A DNA stretch of 64,000 nucleotides, taken from NCBI RefSeq assembly GCF_001921205.1, contig NZ_MSIE01000054.1:18096-82095 (forward strand), read 5' to 3'. This stretch comes from Actinophytocola xanthii. Lineage in GTDB: Bacteria; Actinomycetota; Actinomycetes; Mycobacteriales; Pseudonocardiaceae. Shown piece by piece: positions 35,919-44,448 of this stretch. A program made the translations under genes and the position numbers. The notes under the pieces are model-generated. The model did no database searches. It saw nothing but the letters and a program-made list of their open reading frames with translations, and had not been told where the DNA came from. Every line of letters begins with the position of its first letter. Position 1 is the first letter of the stretch.

Positions 35919-37418
35919 GTGGACCGCACCGATGCCGAACTGGTGGCCGGTGTGCTGGCGGGTGACCGGGAGGCTTTCGCGGCCGTCTACGACCGCTATG
36001 CCGACCGGCTGCACGACTTCTGCCACTCGGTGCTCCGCGACCGGGAGGAGGCGGCGGATGCCGTGCAGGACACCTTCGTCCTCGCCGCGCAGCGGCTCGC
36101 GCAGCTCAACGACCCGGAGCGGCTCCGTCCCTGGCTCTACGCCGTCGCGCGCAGCGTGGCGTTGCGCCGGCTGCGGGACCGCCGGCGGGTCGTGCTCGAC
36201 GAGGTGGAGGACATGGCCGACGGCGATCCCGGGCCGCACCGTGCGGCGGAGCAGACCGCGTTGCGCGACCTCGTGTGGTCCGCGGCGGCGGGGCTCTCCG
36301 ACCGCGACCGCGCGCTGCTCGACCTGCACGTGCGCCAGGGGCTGGACGGCGCGGAGCTCGGCGAGGCGATGGGCGTGTCCGCCAACCATGCCTACGTCCT
36401 GCTCAGTCGGCTGCGCGACCAGGTCGAACGGTCGCTGGGCGCGCTGCTGATCGCCCGGCTCGGGCGCGATGACTGCACCGAGCTCGACGGGCTGCTCGCC
36501 GGGTGGGACGGGAGGTTCTCCCCGGTCATGCGCAAGCGCGTGGCCAGGCACGTCGACGGGTGCGAGGTCTGCGGCGACCGGCGGCGGATCATGGTCAGCC
36601 CGTTCGCCCTGCTCGCGGCCGTGCCGCTGCTGCCGGCGCCGCCGTCGCTTCGCGACCGCGTGCTCGACGAGGTCCAGCTGGTCGCCCACACCGGGACCGG
36701 GGGACCGATCCCGGTGCTCGCCCCGGTCTCGATGGGCGCGGCCGCCGGCAGCGGGCGGACCGCCACCCCCAGCCGTCGGCTGCGGGTGCTCGCGGCCGCG
36801 GCGGCGGTGCTGGTGCTGCTGGCCCTGCTCGGGACGACCGTCTACTTCCGGGCGGACCCCGTCCCCGGCGAACCGATCGCGCTGGACGTCCCGGCCGTGC
36901 CCGGCACCACGTCGGCGCCGTCCTCGGCACCGCCATCGAGCCGGCCGTCGAGCAGCCCGCCGCCCTCGGCCACGACGACCACGGTGCCCACCCCGACCAC
37001 TACCACCGAGCCGCAGGAGCCCCCGGCGCCGCCACCGCCGCCCGCCCCCGAGGCGCCGGACCCACAGGAGCCGCCCGACCAGCCCGACCCACCCGGCGAC
37101 CGAACGGCGCCGGTGGTCACCGATGCGGCGGCCGCCGACCCCGGCCTTTACGTGGAGGGGTGCTGGCCGCCGACGCAGACCTCGGTGTCCGCGGCGGCCG
37201 GCGACGACGTCGGGGTCGTCTCGGTCGTGCTCAGCTGGAGCGGGCCGGACGGCTCGGGCAGCAGCGCGATGTCCCAGGACGGCGACCGGTGGTACGGCAC
37301 GCTGGGTTCCTTCGCGCAGACCGGAACCGTGTCCTGGTCGGTCACGGCGACCGACGCCGCCGGCAACGCCTCCGCGCCCGCCGGCGGGTCGACCGACGTG
37401 GACTACTGCCTCGGCTGA
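35919..37418 (+). CDS. ECF sigma factor fused to zinc motif, membrane segment and extracellular domain
   Basis: 499 aa, GTG start. Sigma region 2 at residues about 12-80 (FAAVYDRYADRLHDFCHSVL, DAVQDTFVLAAQRL); region 4 about 125-185 (LGEAMGVSANHAYVLLSRLRDQ). Then RHVDGCEVCGDRR, an HxxxCxxC zinc motif as in anti-sigma factors. One membrane span at about 290-310 (LRVLAAAAAVLVLLALLG), a long Pro/Ser/Thr-rich spacer, and a final about 110-residue domain with two Cys (GCWPPTQTS ... DVDYCLG). Sigma, anti-sigma-like and sensor parts in one chain would tether the sigma to the membrane; release would need proteolysis (inference). Confidence 0.87.
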   Translation: MDRTDAELVAGVLAGDREAFAAVYDRYADRLHDFCHSVLRDREEAADAVQDTFVLAAQRLAQLNDPERLRPWLYAVARSVALRRLRDRRRVVLDEVEDMADGDPGPHRAAEQTALRDLVWSAAAGLSDRDRALLDLHVRQGLDGAELGEAMGVSANHAYVLLSRLRDQVERSLGALLIARLGRDDCTELDGLLAGWDGRFSPVMRKRVARHVDGCEVCGDRRRIMVSPFALLAAVPLLPAPPSLRDRVLDEVQLVAHTGTGGPIPVLAPVSMGAAAGSGRTATPSRRLRVLAAAAAVLVLLALLGTTVYFRADPVPGEPIALDVPAVPGTTSAPSSAPPSSRPSSSPPPSATTTTVPTPTTTTEPQEPPAPPPPPAPEAPDPQEPPDQPDPPGDRTAPVVTDAAAADPGLYVEGCWPPTQTSVSAAAGDDVGVVSVVLSWSGPDGSGSSAMSQDGDRWYGTLGSFAQTGTVSWSVTATDAAGNASAPAGGSTDVDYCLG

Positions 37419-37444
37419 CGAGGACGGAAAAAACCTCTCCGGAA

Positions 37445-37476
37445 AAGTTGTAAGGCGCCGCCGCGGCCGTGGCTCC
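37445..37476 (+). promoter_or_regulatory. Second copy of the bipartite ECF promoter motif
   Basis: AAGTTGTAAGG, 15 bases, GGCTCC, 35 bases before the secreted-protein gene; identical elements and spacing to the motif upstream of the sigma gene. Confidence 0.6.
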
Positions 37477-37511
37477 TACCGGGCGACACACCGTCACCCA
37501 GGAGGAACACG

Positions 37512-38051
37512 ATGACCAACCGCTCCGCCGTCGTCCTGCTCGCCGCCGGCGCACTGCTCGTCGCCGCCCCGGTCGCCGCGCCCGTCGCCGCTGCTGCCCC
37601 GTCCGCCCCACCGGAGCCGGCCGTCCTCGCGCCGATGACCGACGTGGTGGCCGAACCCCCCTGCTGGACCCTCGACGGCTGCGTCACCGAGCCGCCGACC
37701 GAGGGCCCGGACACCGATCCCTCCGCGGCGCCCTCGTCGGAGCCCTCCCCGGAGCCGCCCGTCGAGCCGTCCGCCGAGCCGCCTGTCGAGCCGTCCGCCG
37801 GGCCCGCCCCGGCCGCGCCCACCACCGGTCCGGCCGTCGCGCGGGGCGAGGTGGTGGTGCCCGTCGCCGCCGAACCGAACGACAGCCTGCGGCCGGCACC
37901 CGCCGACCAGCCGGACCGGGCCACCGCCGAGCCAGACGCGACCGAGTGGACCCGGCTCGCCTTGCCGGCCGCCGCGTTGCTCGTGCTGGTCGTGCTCGCC
38001 GCCGTCGGTGCCTACCGGTGGATCCGGCGCACCGAGCGCCTCCACCGCTGA
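37512..38051 (+). CDS. Secreted, C-terminally anchored Pro/Glu-rich protein
   Basis: 179 aa; AGGAGG precedes the ATG. Signal peptide to about residue 29 (LLVAAPVAAPVAAAAP). Two Cys in PPCWTLDGC. Low-complexity stretch of PxxEPS repeats (about 60-100). A C-terminal membrane span (LPAAALLVLVVLAAVGAY) with basic tail RWIRRTERLHR anchors it outside the membrane. No family recognised. The shared promoter motif suggests it belongs to the regulon of the adjacent sigma factor, perhaps as a partner for the extracellular domain. Confidence 0.75.
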   Translation: MTNRSAVVLLAAGALLVAAPVAAPVAAAAPSAPPEPAVLAPMTDVVAEPPCWTLDGCVTEPPTEGPDTDPSAAPSSEPSPEPPVEPSAEPPVEPSAGPAPAAPTTGPAVARGEVVVPVAAEPNDSLRPAPADQPDRATAEPDATEWTRLALPAAALLVLVVLAAVGAYRWIRRTERLHR

Positions 38052-38104
38052 CCTTGCCAGGACGACACGCGATACCTCGACACACCGAAATGTGGGGAAC
38101 AGCC

Positions 38105-38740
38105 ATGATGACAACGACAACCCGTACCCAGGTTCTCGCCCGCGCGACCGACCCGATCCTGCAGAGCGGTGTGCAGCTCGCCCTGCGCACCAGGCCGGAG
38201 CTGTGGCTCGTCGACGAGGACGCCGACCCGGCCCAGACCGTCGCCCTGGTCGTCGCCGACCGGTTCGACGAGCACACCACCCGGCTGCTGCGCGGCCTGC
38301 AGGGACGGGGTTTCGGACGCATCGTCCTCGTGGCGGCCGAGCTGGACGACGCGGAGATGCTGACGGCGGTCGAGTCCGGCGTGTGCGCGGTCGCGAGGCG
38401 GGCGGACAGCACACCGGAGGTGCTGGTGCGGCTGGTCACGGCGGCCGCGGCGGGGGAGGGCGCGCTGCCGCCGGACCTGCTCGGCCGGCTGCTCACCCGC
38501 GTCTCGCGGTTACAGCGCCACGTACTCGAGCCGCGCGGCCTGCGGCTCGGCGGGATAACCGACCGCGAGGGCGAGGTGCTCCGGTTAGTCGCATCCGGAC
38601 TGTCCACTCAGGAGATTGCGGACAAGCTCTGCTACTCGCAGCGGACGGTCAAGAGCATCCTGCACGACGTGACGAACCGGTTCCAGCTGCGGAACCGGGC
38701 ACACGCCGTCGCCTACGCGTTGCGGGAGGGCCTGATCTAG
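38105..38740 (+). CDS. LuxR/NarL-type regulator with degenerate receiver domain
   Basis: 211 aa; adjacent ATGs at 38105 and 38108. C-terminal HTH at about 145-205 (ITDREGEVLRLVASGLSTQEIADKLCYSQRTVKSILHDV). The N-terminal half has receiver-like spacing (QVLARATDPILQSGVQLAL, LVVADRF, GFGRIVLVAA) but no acidic pocket or clear phospho-acceptor Asp, so phosphorylation is unlikely. No kinase adjacent. Its stop overlaps the stop of the convergent 115-aa gene within CTAG. Confidence 0.82.
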   Translation: MMTTTTRTQVLARATDPILQSGVQLALRTRPELWLVDEDADPAQTVALVVADRFDEHTTRLLRGLQGRGFGRIVLVAAELDDAEMLTAVESGVCAVARRADSTPEVLVRLVTAAAAGEGALPPDLLGRLLTRVSRLQRHVLEPRGLRLGGITDREGEVLRLVASGLSTQEIADKLCYSQRTVKSILHDVTNRFQLRNRAHAVAYALREGLI

Positions 38741-39084
38741 AAGGAGATGCCACCCTGGATGTCACGCGCCTGCACGACGTTCCCGCGAACCGAGCCCGAG
38801 ACCTGGTTGGTAACCCCGCCCCGGTCGGCGCGCTGCTCCACCGACGCCGCGTGCCAGCGGGCACGCAGCTCGATCCCGAACTCGGGATCAGCTGCCTCGG
38901 CCGTGGCCAGTACCTCCCCGAGCGCGACCACCTCGGCGGAGTCGGGTTGGGCCCCGGCCGCGGCCTCCAGTACCTCGGTCGCGCCGGGTCGGTTCGCCAA
39001 CCGGTCGCGGACGAAGTCGTAGAGGCCGGTGACCGCCTTGGCTGCCAGCGCGGCGGCGATGGAGATCAGGACGGGCTCTGGCAT
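38737..39084 (-). CDS. Small protein with hydrophobic helical N-terminus and C-terminal amyloid-signalling-like motif
   Basis: 115 aa. Residues 1-30 form a hydrophobic/amphipathic helix (LISIAAALAAKAVTGLYDFV) like the short helical death-type domains that precede bacterial amyloid signalling sequences. The tail SGSVRGNVVQARDIQGGI resembles the actinobacterial RHIM-like motif (V-Q at the core, then GG) that recruits NB-ARC/TPR proteins. No ribosome site is strong; the ATG is the only sensible start. Could be an effector in the conflict island. Homology is by pattern only. Confidence 0.6.
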   Translation of the reverse strand: MPEPVLISIAAALAAKAVTGLYDFVRDRLANRPGATEVLEAAAGAQPDSAEVVALGEVLATAEAADPEFGIELRARWHAASVEQRADRGGVTNQVSGSVRGNVVQARDIQGGISF

Positions 39085-39184
39085 CGCGGAGTACCCCCAA
39101 CTTCGTGGCCCGCGCGGATGTGGGCCGTCCTGGGCGACGATACGCCCCCGTGCGCCTCCCGCCCGGTGACGAGACGCGGACGTG

Positions 39185-39224
39185 CGACGGGGGACCCACC
39201 GCGAGCGCGGCGGGTCCCCCGTCG
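39185..39224 (-). terminator. Terminator hairpin after the 44-aa ORF
   Basis: Long stem of a 13-base perfect outer arm, one mismatch and a 5-base inner arm around AG, starting 7 bases beyond the 44-aa stop. Separates it from the 115-aa gene. Confidence 0.75.
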
Positions 39225-39230
39225 AGGAGA

Positions 39231-39365
39231 TCAGTGGGCTCTGGTCTTCCGGCGGCTGCCGCCGAAGAGCCTGCCGATGACGCGGAAGGGCAGGGTCACT
39301 ACGTTCGCGGCGGTGTCGGCGATGGCGCCGAGTGCGCTCTTGCCCCGACGTGCTGGCCTGGCCAT
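39231..39365 (-). CDS. 44-aa cationic amphipathic small protein
   Basis: ATG at 39365 has a textbook AAGGAGG 7 bases upstream, and the frame ends before a strong terminator, so this looks like a complete small transcription unit. Composition: N-terminal MARPARRGKSALG, a central amphipathic stretch (VVTLPFRVIGRLFGG), and a basic tail RRKTRAH; about 11 Lys/Arg against a single Asp. No homologue recognised. Possibilities: membrane-active toxin or peptide, or a nucleic-acid-binding small protein. Confidence 0.6.
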   Translation of the reverse strand: MARPARRGKSALGAIADTAANVVTLPFRVIGRLFGGSRRKTRAH

Positions 39366-39563
39366 GGAAAAGCCTCCTTCGCGTGGTTTCGGACAACCCG
39401 GGAGTACCCGGGCGGGGCGTCACCCAAACGGGGTACGAGGGTGGGCGCATGTCGCCGCGTGCGTTGGTCCGCCGCGGTGCGCGCCGCCGGTTACCGAGTC
39501 GCCAGGATCACCGCCCGGCACCCTCGACTGCGTCACGTGTCTGTCGGTGCGGCTGCGCTGAGC

Positions 39564-40784
39564 TCAGGTCAGCGAGAGCCGCTCCAGGAACGGGTTGCCG
39601 AACACGCCGGCCGGGTCGAGGTCGGACCGCAGCTCCGCGAAATCCGTCCACTTGGGATACTGGCCGGCGAGGTCGGTTGTGGCGAAGCACTTTCCCCAGT
39701 GCGGACGGGCGCCAAGCGGTAGCAGTGCCGCCTCAATGTCGGGCAGCAGCGCGAACACCTCGGCCGGCTTCTGGTGCCAGGTGAAGTGGATGGCGATGGC
39801 GGGCCGGCCGTAGGCGCCGCTGAGCCACAGCGTGTCCTCGGCGACCGAGCGGATCTCGGTGACGTGCAGCACCGGCGCGATCCGCTGTCCCATGGCCCGG
39901 ATCCGGGCGATCGCTTCGACGGCCCGGTCCCGCGGCAGCAGGTACTCGCTCTGCAACTCGTCGCCACTGCTGGGTTTGTGCGTCATCCGGAAGTGCGGCA
40001 GCCGGTCCAGCCACGCGCCGGGCACCGACAGCTGCTCGGTGACCGCGGCGACCGACTCCTCCGGGATCATGTGCACCGGGACCGGTGACGGCGCGGCGCC
40101 GTGGAGGTCGGCGGGCGGCTCGCTGTCGGTGCTCTTCAGCCAGACCTGGCGTAGGTGCTCCCCGGTCCAGTCGGTGAACAGGCTGACGCTGTAGGCGCTG
40201 GACATCACCGCGTCGAGGTCCTCCACGGCCGACCACGGCACGCGCGGGTACACCGTCTGGCGGACCTCGAAGGTGGGCAGGACGTCCAGGGTCAGGCTGA
40301 CCACGACGCCCAGCGCCCCGAGGGCGACCACGTGTCCGTCGAACTCGGGGTCCGACCGGGCGACCCGGCGGAGCTCCCCGGTCGGCCCCACCACGTCGAG
40401 CGCGGCGACGGCCGTGCTGAGGCAGCCGTTGCCGTCGCCGGAGCCGTGGGTGCCGGTGGCGACGGCGCCGGCGACCGAGATGTGCGGCAGCGAGGCCAGG
40501 TTCGGCAGCGCGAGCCCTTCGGCCTGCAGGGCCGCGGCCAGGTCGCCGTAGCGGGTCGCCGCGGGCACGGTCACCTGACCGTCGGCGATCGAGATCGCGG
40601 CGGGCAGGGAGTCCAGCGACACCAGGACCTCCGGCGTGTCGGCCAGCTCGTTGAACGAGTGGCGCGAGCCGAGCGCCCTGATCCGCGGCGTCTCGGCGAC
40701 CAGCTGCTGGAGCTCCGCGACGCTGCCCGGGCGGGCGATGCGGCTGGCTCGGTAGGTGAGGTTGCCTGCCCAGTTCTGTTCCAC
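39564..40784 (-). CDS. aldO: Alditol oxidase (AldO/xylitol oxidase type), FAD-linked
   Basis: 406 aa, close to the about 420 of Streptomyces AldO. Shares NWAGNLTY at the start, LGSRHSFNE with the FAD-linking His, LPHISVAGAVATGTHGSG, SVSLFTDW, LQSEYLLPR and a C-terminal RPHWGK. Oxidises xylitol, sorbitol or similar polyols with O2, giving H2O2. GTG start overlaps the stop of the upstream LuxR gene by one base, so the two are translationally coupled and probably functionally tied. Confidence 0.9.
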   Translation of the reverse strand: MEQNWAGNLTYRASRIARPGSVAELQQLVAETPRIRALGSRHSFNELADTPEVLVSLDSLPAAISIADGQVTVPAATRYGDLAAALQAEGLALPNLASLPHISVAGAVATGTHGSGDGNGCLSTAVAALDVVGPTGELRRVARSDPEFDGHVVALGALGVVVSLTLDVLPTFEVRQTVYPRVPWSAVEDLDAVMSSAYSVSLFTDWTGEHLRQVWLKSTDSEPPADLHGAAPSPVPVHMIPEESVAAVTEQLSVPGAWLDRLPHFRMTHKPSSGDELQSEYLLPRDRAVEAIARIRAMGQRIAPVLHVTEIRSVAEDTLWLSGAYGRPAIAIHFTWHQKPAEVFALLPDIEAALLPLGARPHWGKCFATTDLAGQYPKWTDFAELRSDLDPAGVFGNPFLERLSLT

Positions 40785-43537
40785 TAGGACTGCTCCCGTC
40801 GGTGTGCCAGCGCAGCGGCCTGGATCCGGCTGCGCACCCCCAGTTTGCGGAGGATGTTCGACACGTGCACGCTGGCGGTCTTGGCGCTGATGAACAGCTC
40901 CTGGGCGATCTCGGCGTTGGTCAGCCCGCGGCCGAGCATCGTGAAGATCTCCGCCTCCCGGGCGGTCAGCCCGAGGTCGGGGGAGGCCGCCGGCGACGGG
41001 GCCGCCGGCATGGTCAGCCGTGCCCGCCCGGCCAGTGCCCTCGCCAGCTCGGCCAGTGGGGCGGCACCGAGCGCGTCGGCGGTCGTGGTGGCCTCGGCCA
41101 GTGCCTCGGCTGCCGCCGTGCGCGAGCCCCTGGCCAGCAGGAGCGCCTCGGCCCGACGGAACCGCGCGTACGCGCCGAGGTGGCGGTCGACATCGGTGGG
41201 AAAGGACCAGGCTTCGGGATCGGGCATGGCGTCCAGACGGGTCCGCTCGGCCGTGGCCAGGGCCAGTGCACGCCGGCTGCGGGGCAGTGCGACGGCCCAG
41301 TCCGCCTCCAGCCGCCGCCGGTGCTCGAGGCCGGCGGCGAGCAGTTCCTCGGCCCGTTCTCTCGCACCCGGGTGGGTGGCGCTGTCGGCCTCGACCTGGA
41401 CGCCGGTGGCGACCAGGCGGGCGGTGAGCCACATGTCCTGCGCGCCGAGCGCGGCGCTCAGGCCGTCGTCCACGGCCGCCCGGGCGTCGTCCCAGCGCCG
41501 CTCCTCGGCCGCGAGCCGGGCCCGCAGGTGCGCGAGCTCGGTGCCGTACTGGACGTCGTCCTGCCCGTCGAGGACCGCGCCGATCCGTTTGAGCAGGTCG
41601 GCCGCTGCGGCGTGGTCACCCCGCTTGAGCAGGACGTCCGTCCGGGGGAGGTCGACGAAGATCCAGTTGAACGGGTCGGCCGCGGGGTCGTCCGGGTCCT
41701 CGGCGGCGTCCACCGCCTCGTCCCAGCGGTGCAGCTCGGCCAGGGCGCGCACGGCGTTGCCCAGGATCGGCAGCAGGTAGATGTCGAAGCCGTACCCGCT
41801 CGCCTCGGCCAGCCCGGCCCGCGCCACCCGCAGCGCCTCCTCCTGCCGGTCGGCCCAGATCAGCGACTCCGAGAGGTTCACGTAGGAGACGCCGACGAAG
41901 CGCGGGTTGCCCGAGGACAGGGCGAACTCCCGGTGCCGGTGCAGGTGCTCGAGGCCCTGGTCGACGTGCCCGAGCATGGTTCTGCTGGTGCCGAGCACGG
42001 TCAGCGCGCGGTTCATCGCCATCGGGTCGGCGGACACCGCGGGCAGCAGGCGCTCGGCGTGCCGGACCGCCGCCACGTGCCGGGAGGCGAGCATGTCCAG
42101 GCCCATCCGCCAGGACTCCACCCGGACCAGGGCCGGCGAGTCGGCCGGCAGCAGCCGCACGGTCTCCGCCGCGGCGCTGCGCGCCAATGCCCAGTTCCCC
42201 GCACTCCGGGCCTGGTAGGACAGCTGCTCGAAGGCCAGCGCGCGCCGTTCGCCGTCGGCCAGCCCGGCGAGGCGCTGCTGGGTCAGCTCGACGGCTCGTT
42301 GGTTGTGGCCGGCCAGGCTCGCGGCCTCGGCGGCCCGCTCCAGCAGCTCGTCCAGCTCGACGCCGGCCACTTCCGCCGGCGCAGTCACCTCGGGCCAGCG
42401 GCGCAGCGACCGCTCGTAGTGGGCGTGCGCCTCGGCCGGGGCCAGCCCCTCGACAGCGGACGAGGCGGCCTGCACCGACGCGGCGAGCGCCCTGGCCGCG
42501 TCGCCGGCGGCGTCCCAGTGGTGGGCGAGCTCGGCGGCGACGCCGGCCGCCGAGGAGCGGGTGGCGAGCTCGGGGTGTGCGGTCAGGCAGGCCGCGACCG
42601 CGGCGTGCGCGCGGCGACGTTCCCCCGGGAGCAGGTCGCGGTAGAGCGCCTCCTGGATCAGCGCGTGCCGGAAGGAGTAGGAGTCCGGCTCGACGATCAC
42701 CAGCTGCCCGTGGTCGACGAGCTCGCGCAGGCCTGGCCCCGGCACCTCGCCGGCCAACCCGACCAACAGGTCGTGCGACACGGTCCGCCCGGCCACCGCG
42801 GCCAGTCTCGCCAGCTGCTGGGCCTCGGGCGAGAGCCGGGCGAGGCGGGTGGTGACGATCTCGCGGACGTTGCGGGGCACGTCCTCACCCGCTGCGAGCA
42901 GCTCCTCGGTGAAGAACGGGTTGCCCTCGGCCCTGGCGACCAGGGTGTCCACGAGCTCCGCCGGCGGGTCGGCGCCGAGCACGCCCCTGGCGAGCGCGGT
43001 AACCCCGGGCCGGTCCAGCGGCCCCAGGTGTATGCGGTCGCTGCGCGGGGAGCGGGCCAGCTCGGCGAGCAGCCGGGCCACCGGGTGGTCCGCGGCGAAC
43101 TCGTCGGTTCGGCAGGTGACGATCAGCAGCACGGGGGCGTCCGCGAGCACGCGGTGCAGGTAGCGGAGCAGGTCGCGGGTCGAGGCGTCGGCCCAGTGCA
43201 GGTCCTCCAGCACCAGGACGGTCGGCCGGGCGGCGAGGGTGTCGGCGACGCGGCGGTACTCGCTCGCGCGGTCCAGCCCCGCCGTCCCGCTGAACAGCTC
43301 CGGTAACGCCTCGGCGAACGGTGCGTAGGGGATGTCGGCCTCGAACTGGACGCACCCGCCCGCCAGGACGGTCGACGTTGTGGCCGCGTGCTCGGCGAAG
43401 GTCTGCACGAGCCGGGTCTTGCCCACGCCGGCATCCCCGTCGATGATCACCAGCCGGCCACGGCCCGGGAGGCAGGCCTCAAGGGCGGCGAGCTCGGCAC
43501 GGCGTCCGACGAGATCCGGTCCCGACACCCGCTCCAC
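40784..43537 (-). CDS. Large ATP-binding LuxR-family regulator (LAL type)
   Basis: 917 aa. N-terminal AAA ATPase: VGRRAELAAL, Walker A IDGDAGVGKTRLV, Walker B TVLVLEDLHWAD. Middle region of TPR-like helices (about 350-800). C-terminal LuxR HTH at about 850-915 (LTAREAEIFTMLGRGLTNAEIAQELFISAKTASVHV). LAL regulators are ATP-dependent activators. Operon with alditol oxidase, an expected target. Confidence 0.93.
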   Translation of the reverse strand: MERVSGPDLVGRRAELAALEACLPGRGRLVIIDGDAGVGKTRLVQTFAEHAATTSTVLAGGCVQFEADIPYAPFAEALPELFSGTAGLDRASEYRRVADTLAARPTVLVLEDLHWADASTRDLLRYLHRVLADAPVLLIVTCRTDEFAADHPVARLLAELARSPRSDRIHLGPLDRPGVTALARGVLGADPPAELVDTLVARAEGNPFFTEELLAAGEDVPRNVREIVTTRLARLSPEAQQLARLAAVAGRTVSHDLLVGLAGEVPGPGLRELVDHGQLVIVEPDSYSFRHALIQEALYRDLLPGERRRAHAAVAACLTAHPELATRSSAAGVAAELAHHWDAAGDAARALAASVQAASSAVEGLAPAEAHAHYERSLRRWPEVTAPAEVAGVELDELLERAAEAASLAGHNQRAVELTQQRLAGLADGERRALAFEQLSYQARSAGNWALARSAAAETVRLLPADSPALVRVESWRMGLDMLASRHVAAVRHAERLLPAVSADPMAMNRALTVLGTSRTMLGHVDQGLEHLHRHREFALSSGNPRFVGVSYVNLSESLIWADRQEEALRVARAGLAEASGYGFDIYLLPILGNAVRALAELHRWDEAVDAAEDPDDPAADPFNWIFVDLPRTDVLLKRGDHAAAADLLKRIGAVLDGQDDVQYGTELAHLRARLAAEERRWDDARAAVDDGLSAALGAQDMWLTARLVATGVQVEADSATHPGARERAEELLAAGLEHRRRLEADWAVALPRSRRALALATAERTRLDAMPDPEAWSFPTDVDRHLGAYARFRRAEALLLARGSRTAAAEALAEATTTADALGAAPLAELARALAGRARLTMPAAPSPAASPDLGLTAREAEIFTMLGRGLTNAEIAQELFISAKTASVHVSNILRKLGVRSRIQAAALAHRREQS

Positions 43538-43609
43538 GGCGGTCAGTATCTCAGGGGATCGCGACCACGCTGCACATCACGGGTATCGCGGCCGGCCGGC
43601 GGAACGTAA

Positions 43610-43635
43610 GCCCTGGCCAGGGCGCCAGATGGCGC
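43610..43635. promoter_or_regulatory. Two overlapping palindromes in the LAL/DUF4230 gap
   Basis: GCCCTGGCCAGGGC (43610-43623) is a perfect 14-base palindrome, overlapped by GCGCC-AGAT-GGCGC (43622-43635). They lie in the 192-base divergent gap; likely regulator sites or hairpins. Confidence 0.4.
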
Positions 43636-43729
43636 AACGTTTTACGGAAAGCACGCGCAATCGGCGGTCGGCAGGTGATAAGCGGCCCCGTACTGGGTAC
43701 TCCCGGTGAGCGAGCGGAAGGAGGCCGGC

Positions 43730-44377
43730 ATGTCCGACACGAAGCTCAGTCCCCTGTGGAGAGTCGCCCGGCCGGTGGCCGTCGTGGTGGTGTCGGTCGT
43801 GGCGCTGCTGTGGTTGGTCAGCCGGATTCCCGACCTGAACCCCTTCGCCGAGGACACGGTCGACCGCAGCGGCCCGGCGATCCTGCAGTCAGTTCGGGAC
43901 CTGAGCCAGTACCACGCGGCGGTCGGCGACTTCCAGGTCGTGGTCGACCTCGAGAAGGACGTGCCGTGGGTGCCGGACATCATCGCCGGCGAGCGGACGC
44001 TGTTCGTGGCTGCCGGCACGGTCAGTGCCTATGTGGACTTCTCCCGGCTGGCCGAGGACGCGCTGACGGTGAACGAGGAGAAGAAGACGGTCGAGGTCCG
44101 GCTGCCCGAGGCGCGGCTGGAGAAGCCCAGCCTGGAGCAGAAGCGAACCTACGTCTACGACCAGGACCGCGGTGCGTTCAACCGGCTCGAGTCGCTGTTC
44201 GAGACCCAGGACCAGCAGGAGCTGTACGTGCTGGCCGAGGAGAAGATCGGTGACGCGGCGAAGTCGGCGAAGCTGACCGACCGCGCCGAGCGCAACACCC
44301 GCACGATGCTGACCGGCATGTTCGAGTCCCTGGGCTACAAGGCGATCTTCCCGACGGCCGAGGACGACGCCTCCTGA
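43730..44377 (+). CDS. DUF4230-domain membrane-anchored protein
   Basis: 215 aa; ATG 43730 with AAGGAGG 5 bases upstream. One N-terminal membrane span (VAVVVVSVVALLWLV) followed by the DUF4230 domain (SQYHAAVGDFQVVVDLEKD, GTVSAYVDFS, KTVEVRLPEARL). Topology: C-terminal domain outside. Function unknown; widespread in Gram-positives. Neighbours give no clue. Confidence 0.85.
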   Translation: MSDTKLSPLWRVARPVAVVVVSVVALLWLVSRIPDLNPFAEDTVDRSGPAILQSVRDLSQYHAAVGDFQVVVDLEKDVPWVPDIIAGERTLFVAAGTVSAYVDFSRLAEDALTVNEEKKTVEVRLPEARLEKPSLEQKRTYVYDQDRGAFNRLESLFETQDQQELYVLAEEKIGDAAKSAKLTDRAERNTRTMLTGMFESLGYKAIFPTAEDDAS

Positions 44378-44448
44378 CGCGCTCCGAGCGACGATCTCTG
44401 CCTTTCGGCAGATGGTGACCGACGCCGGCCGGCAGCAGTCTCGGGGTC

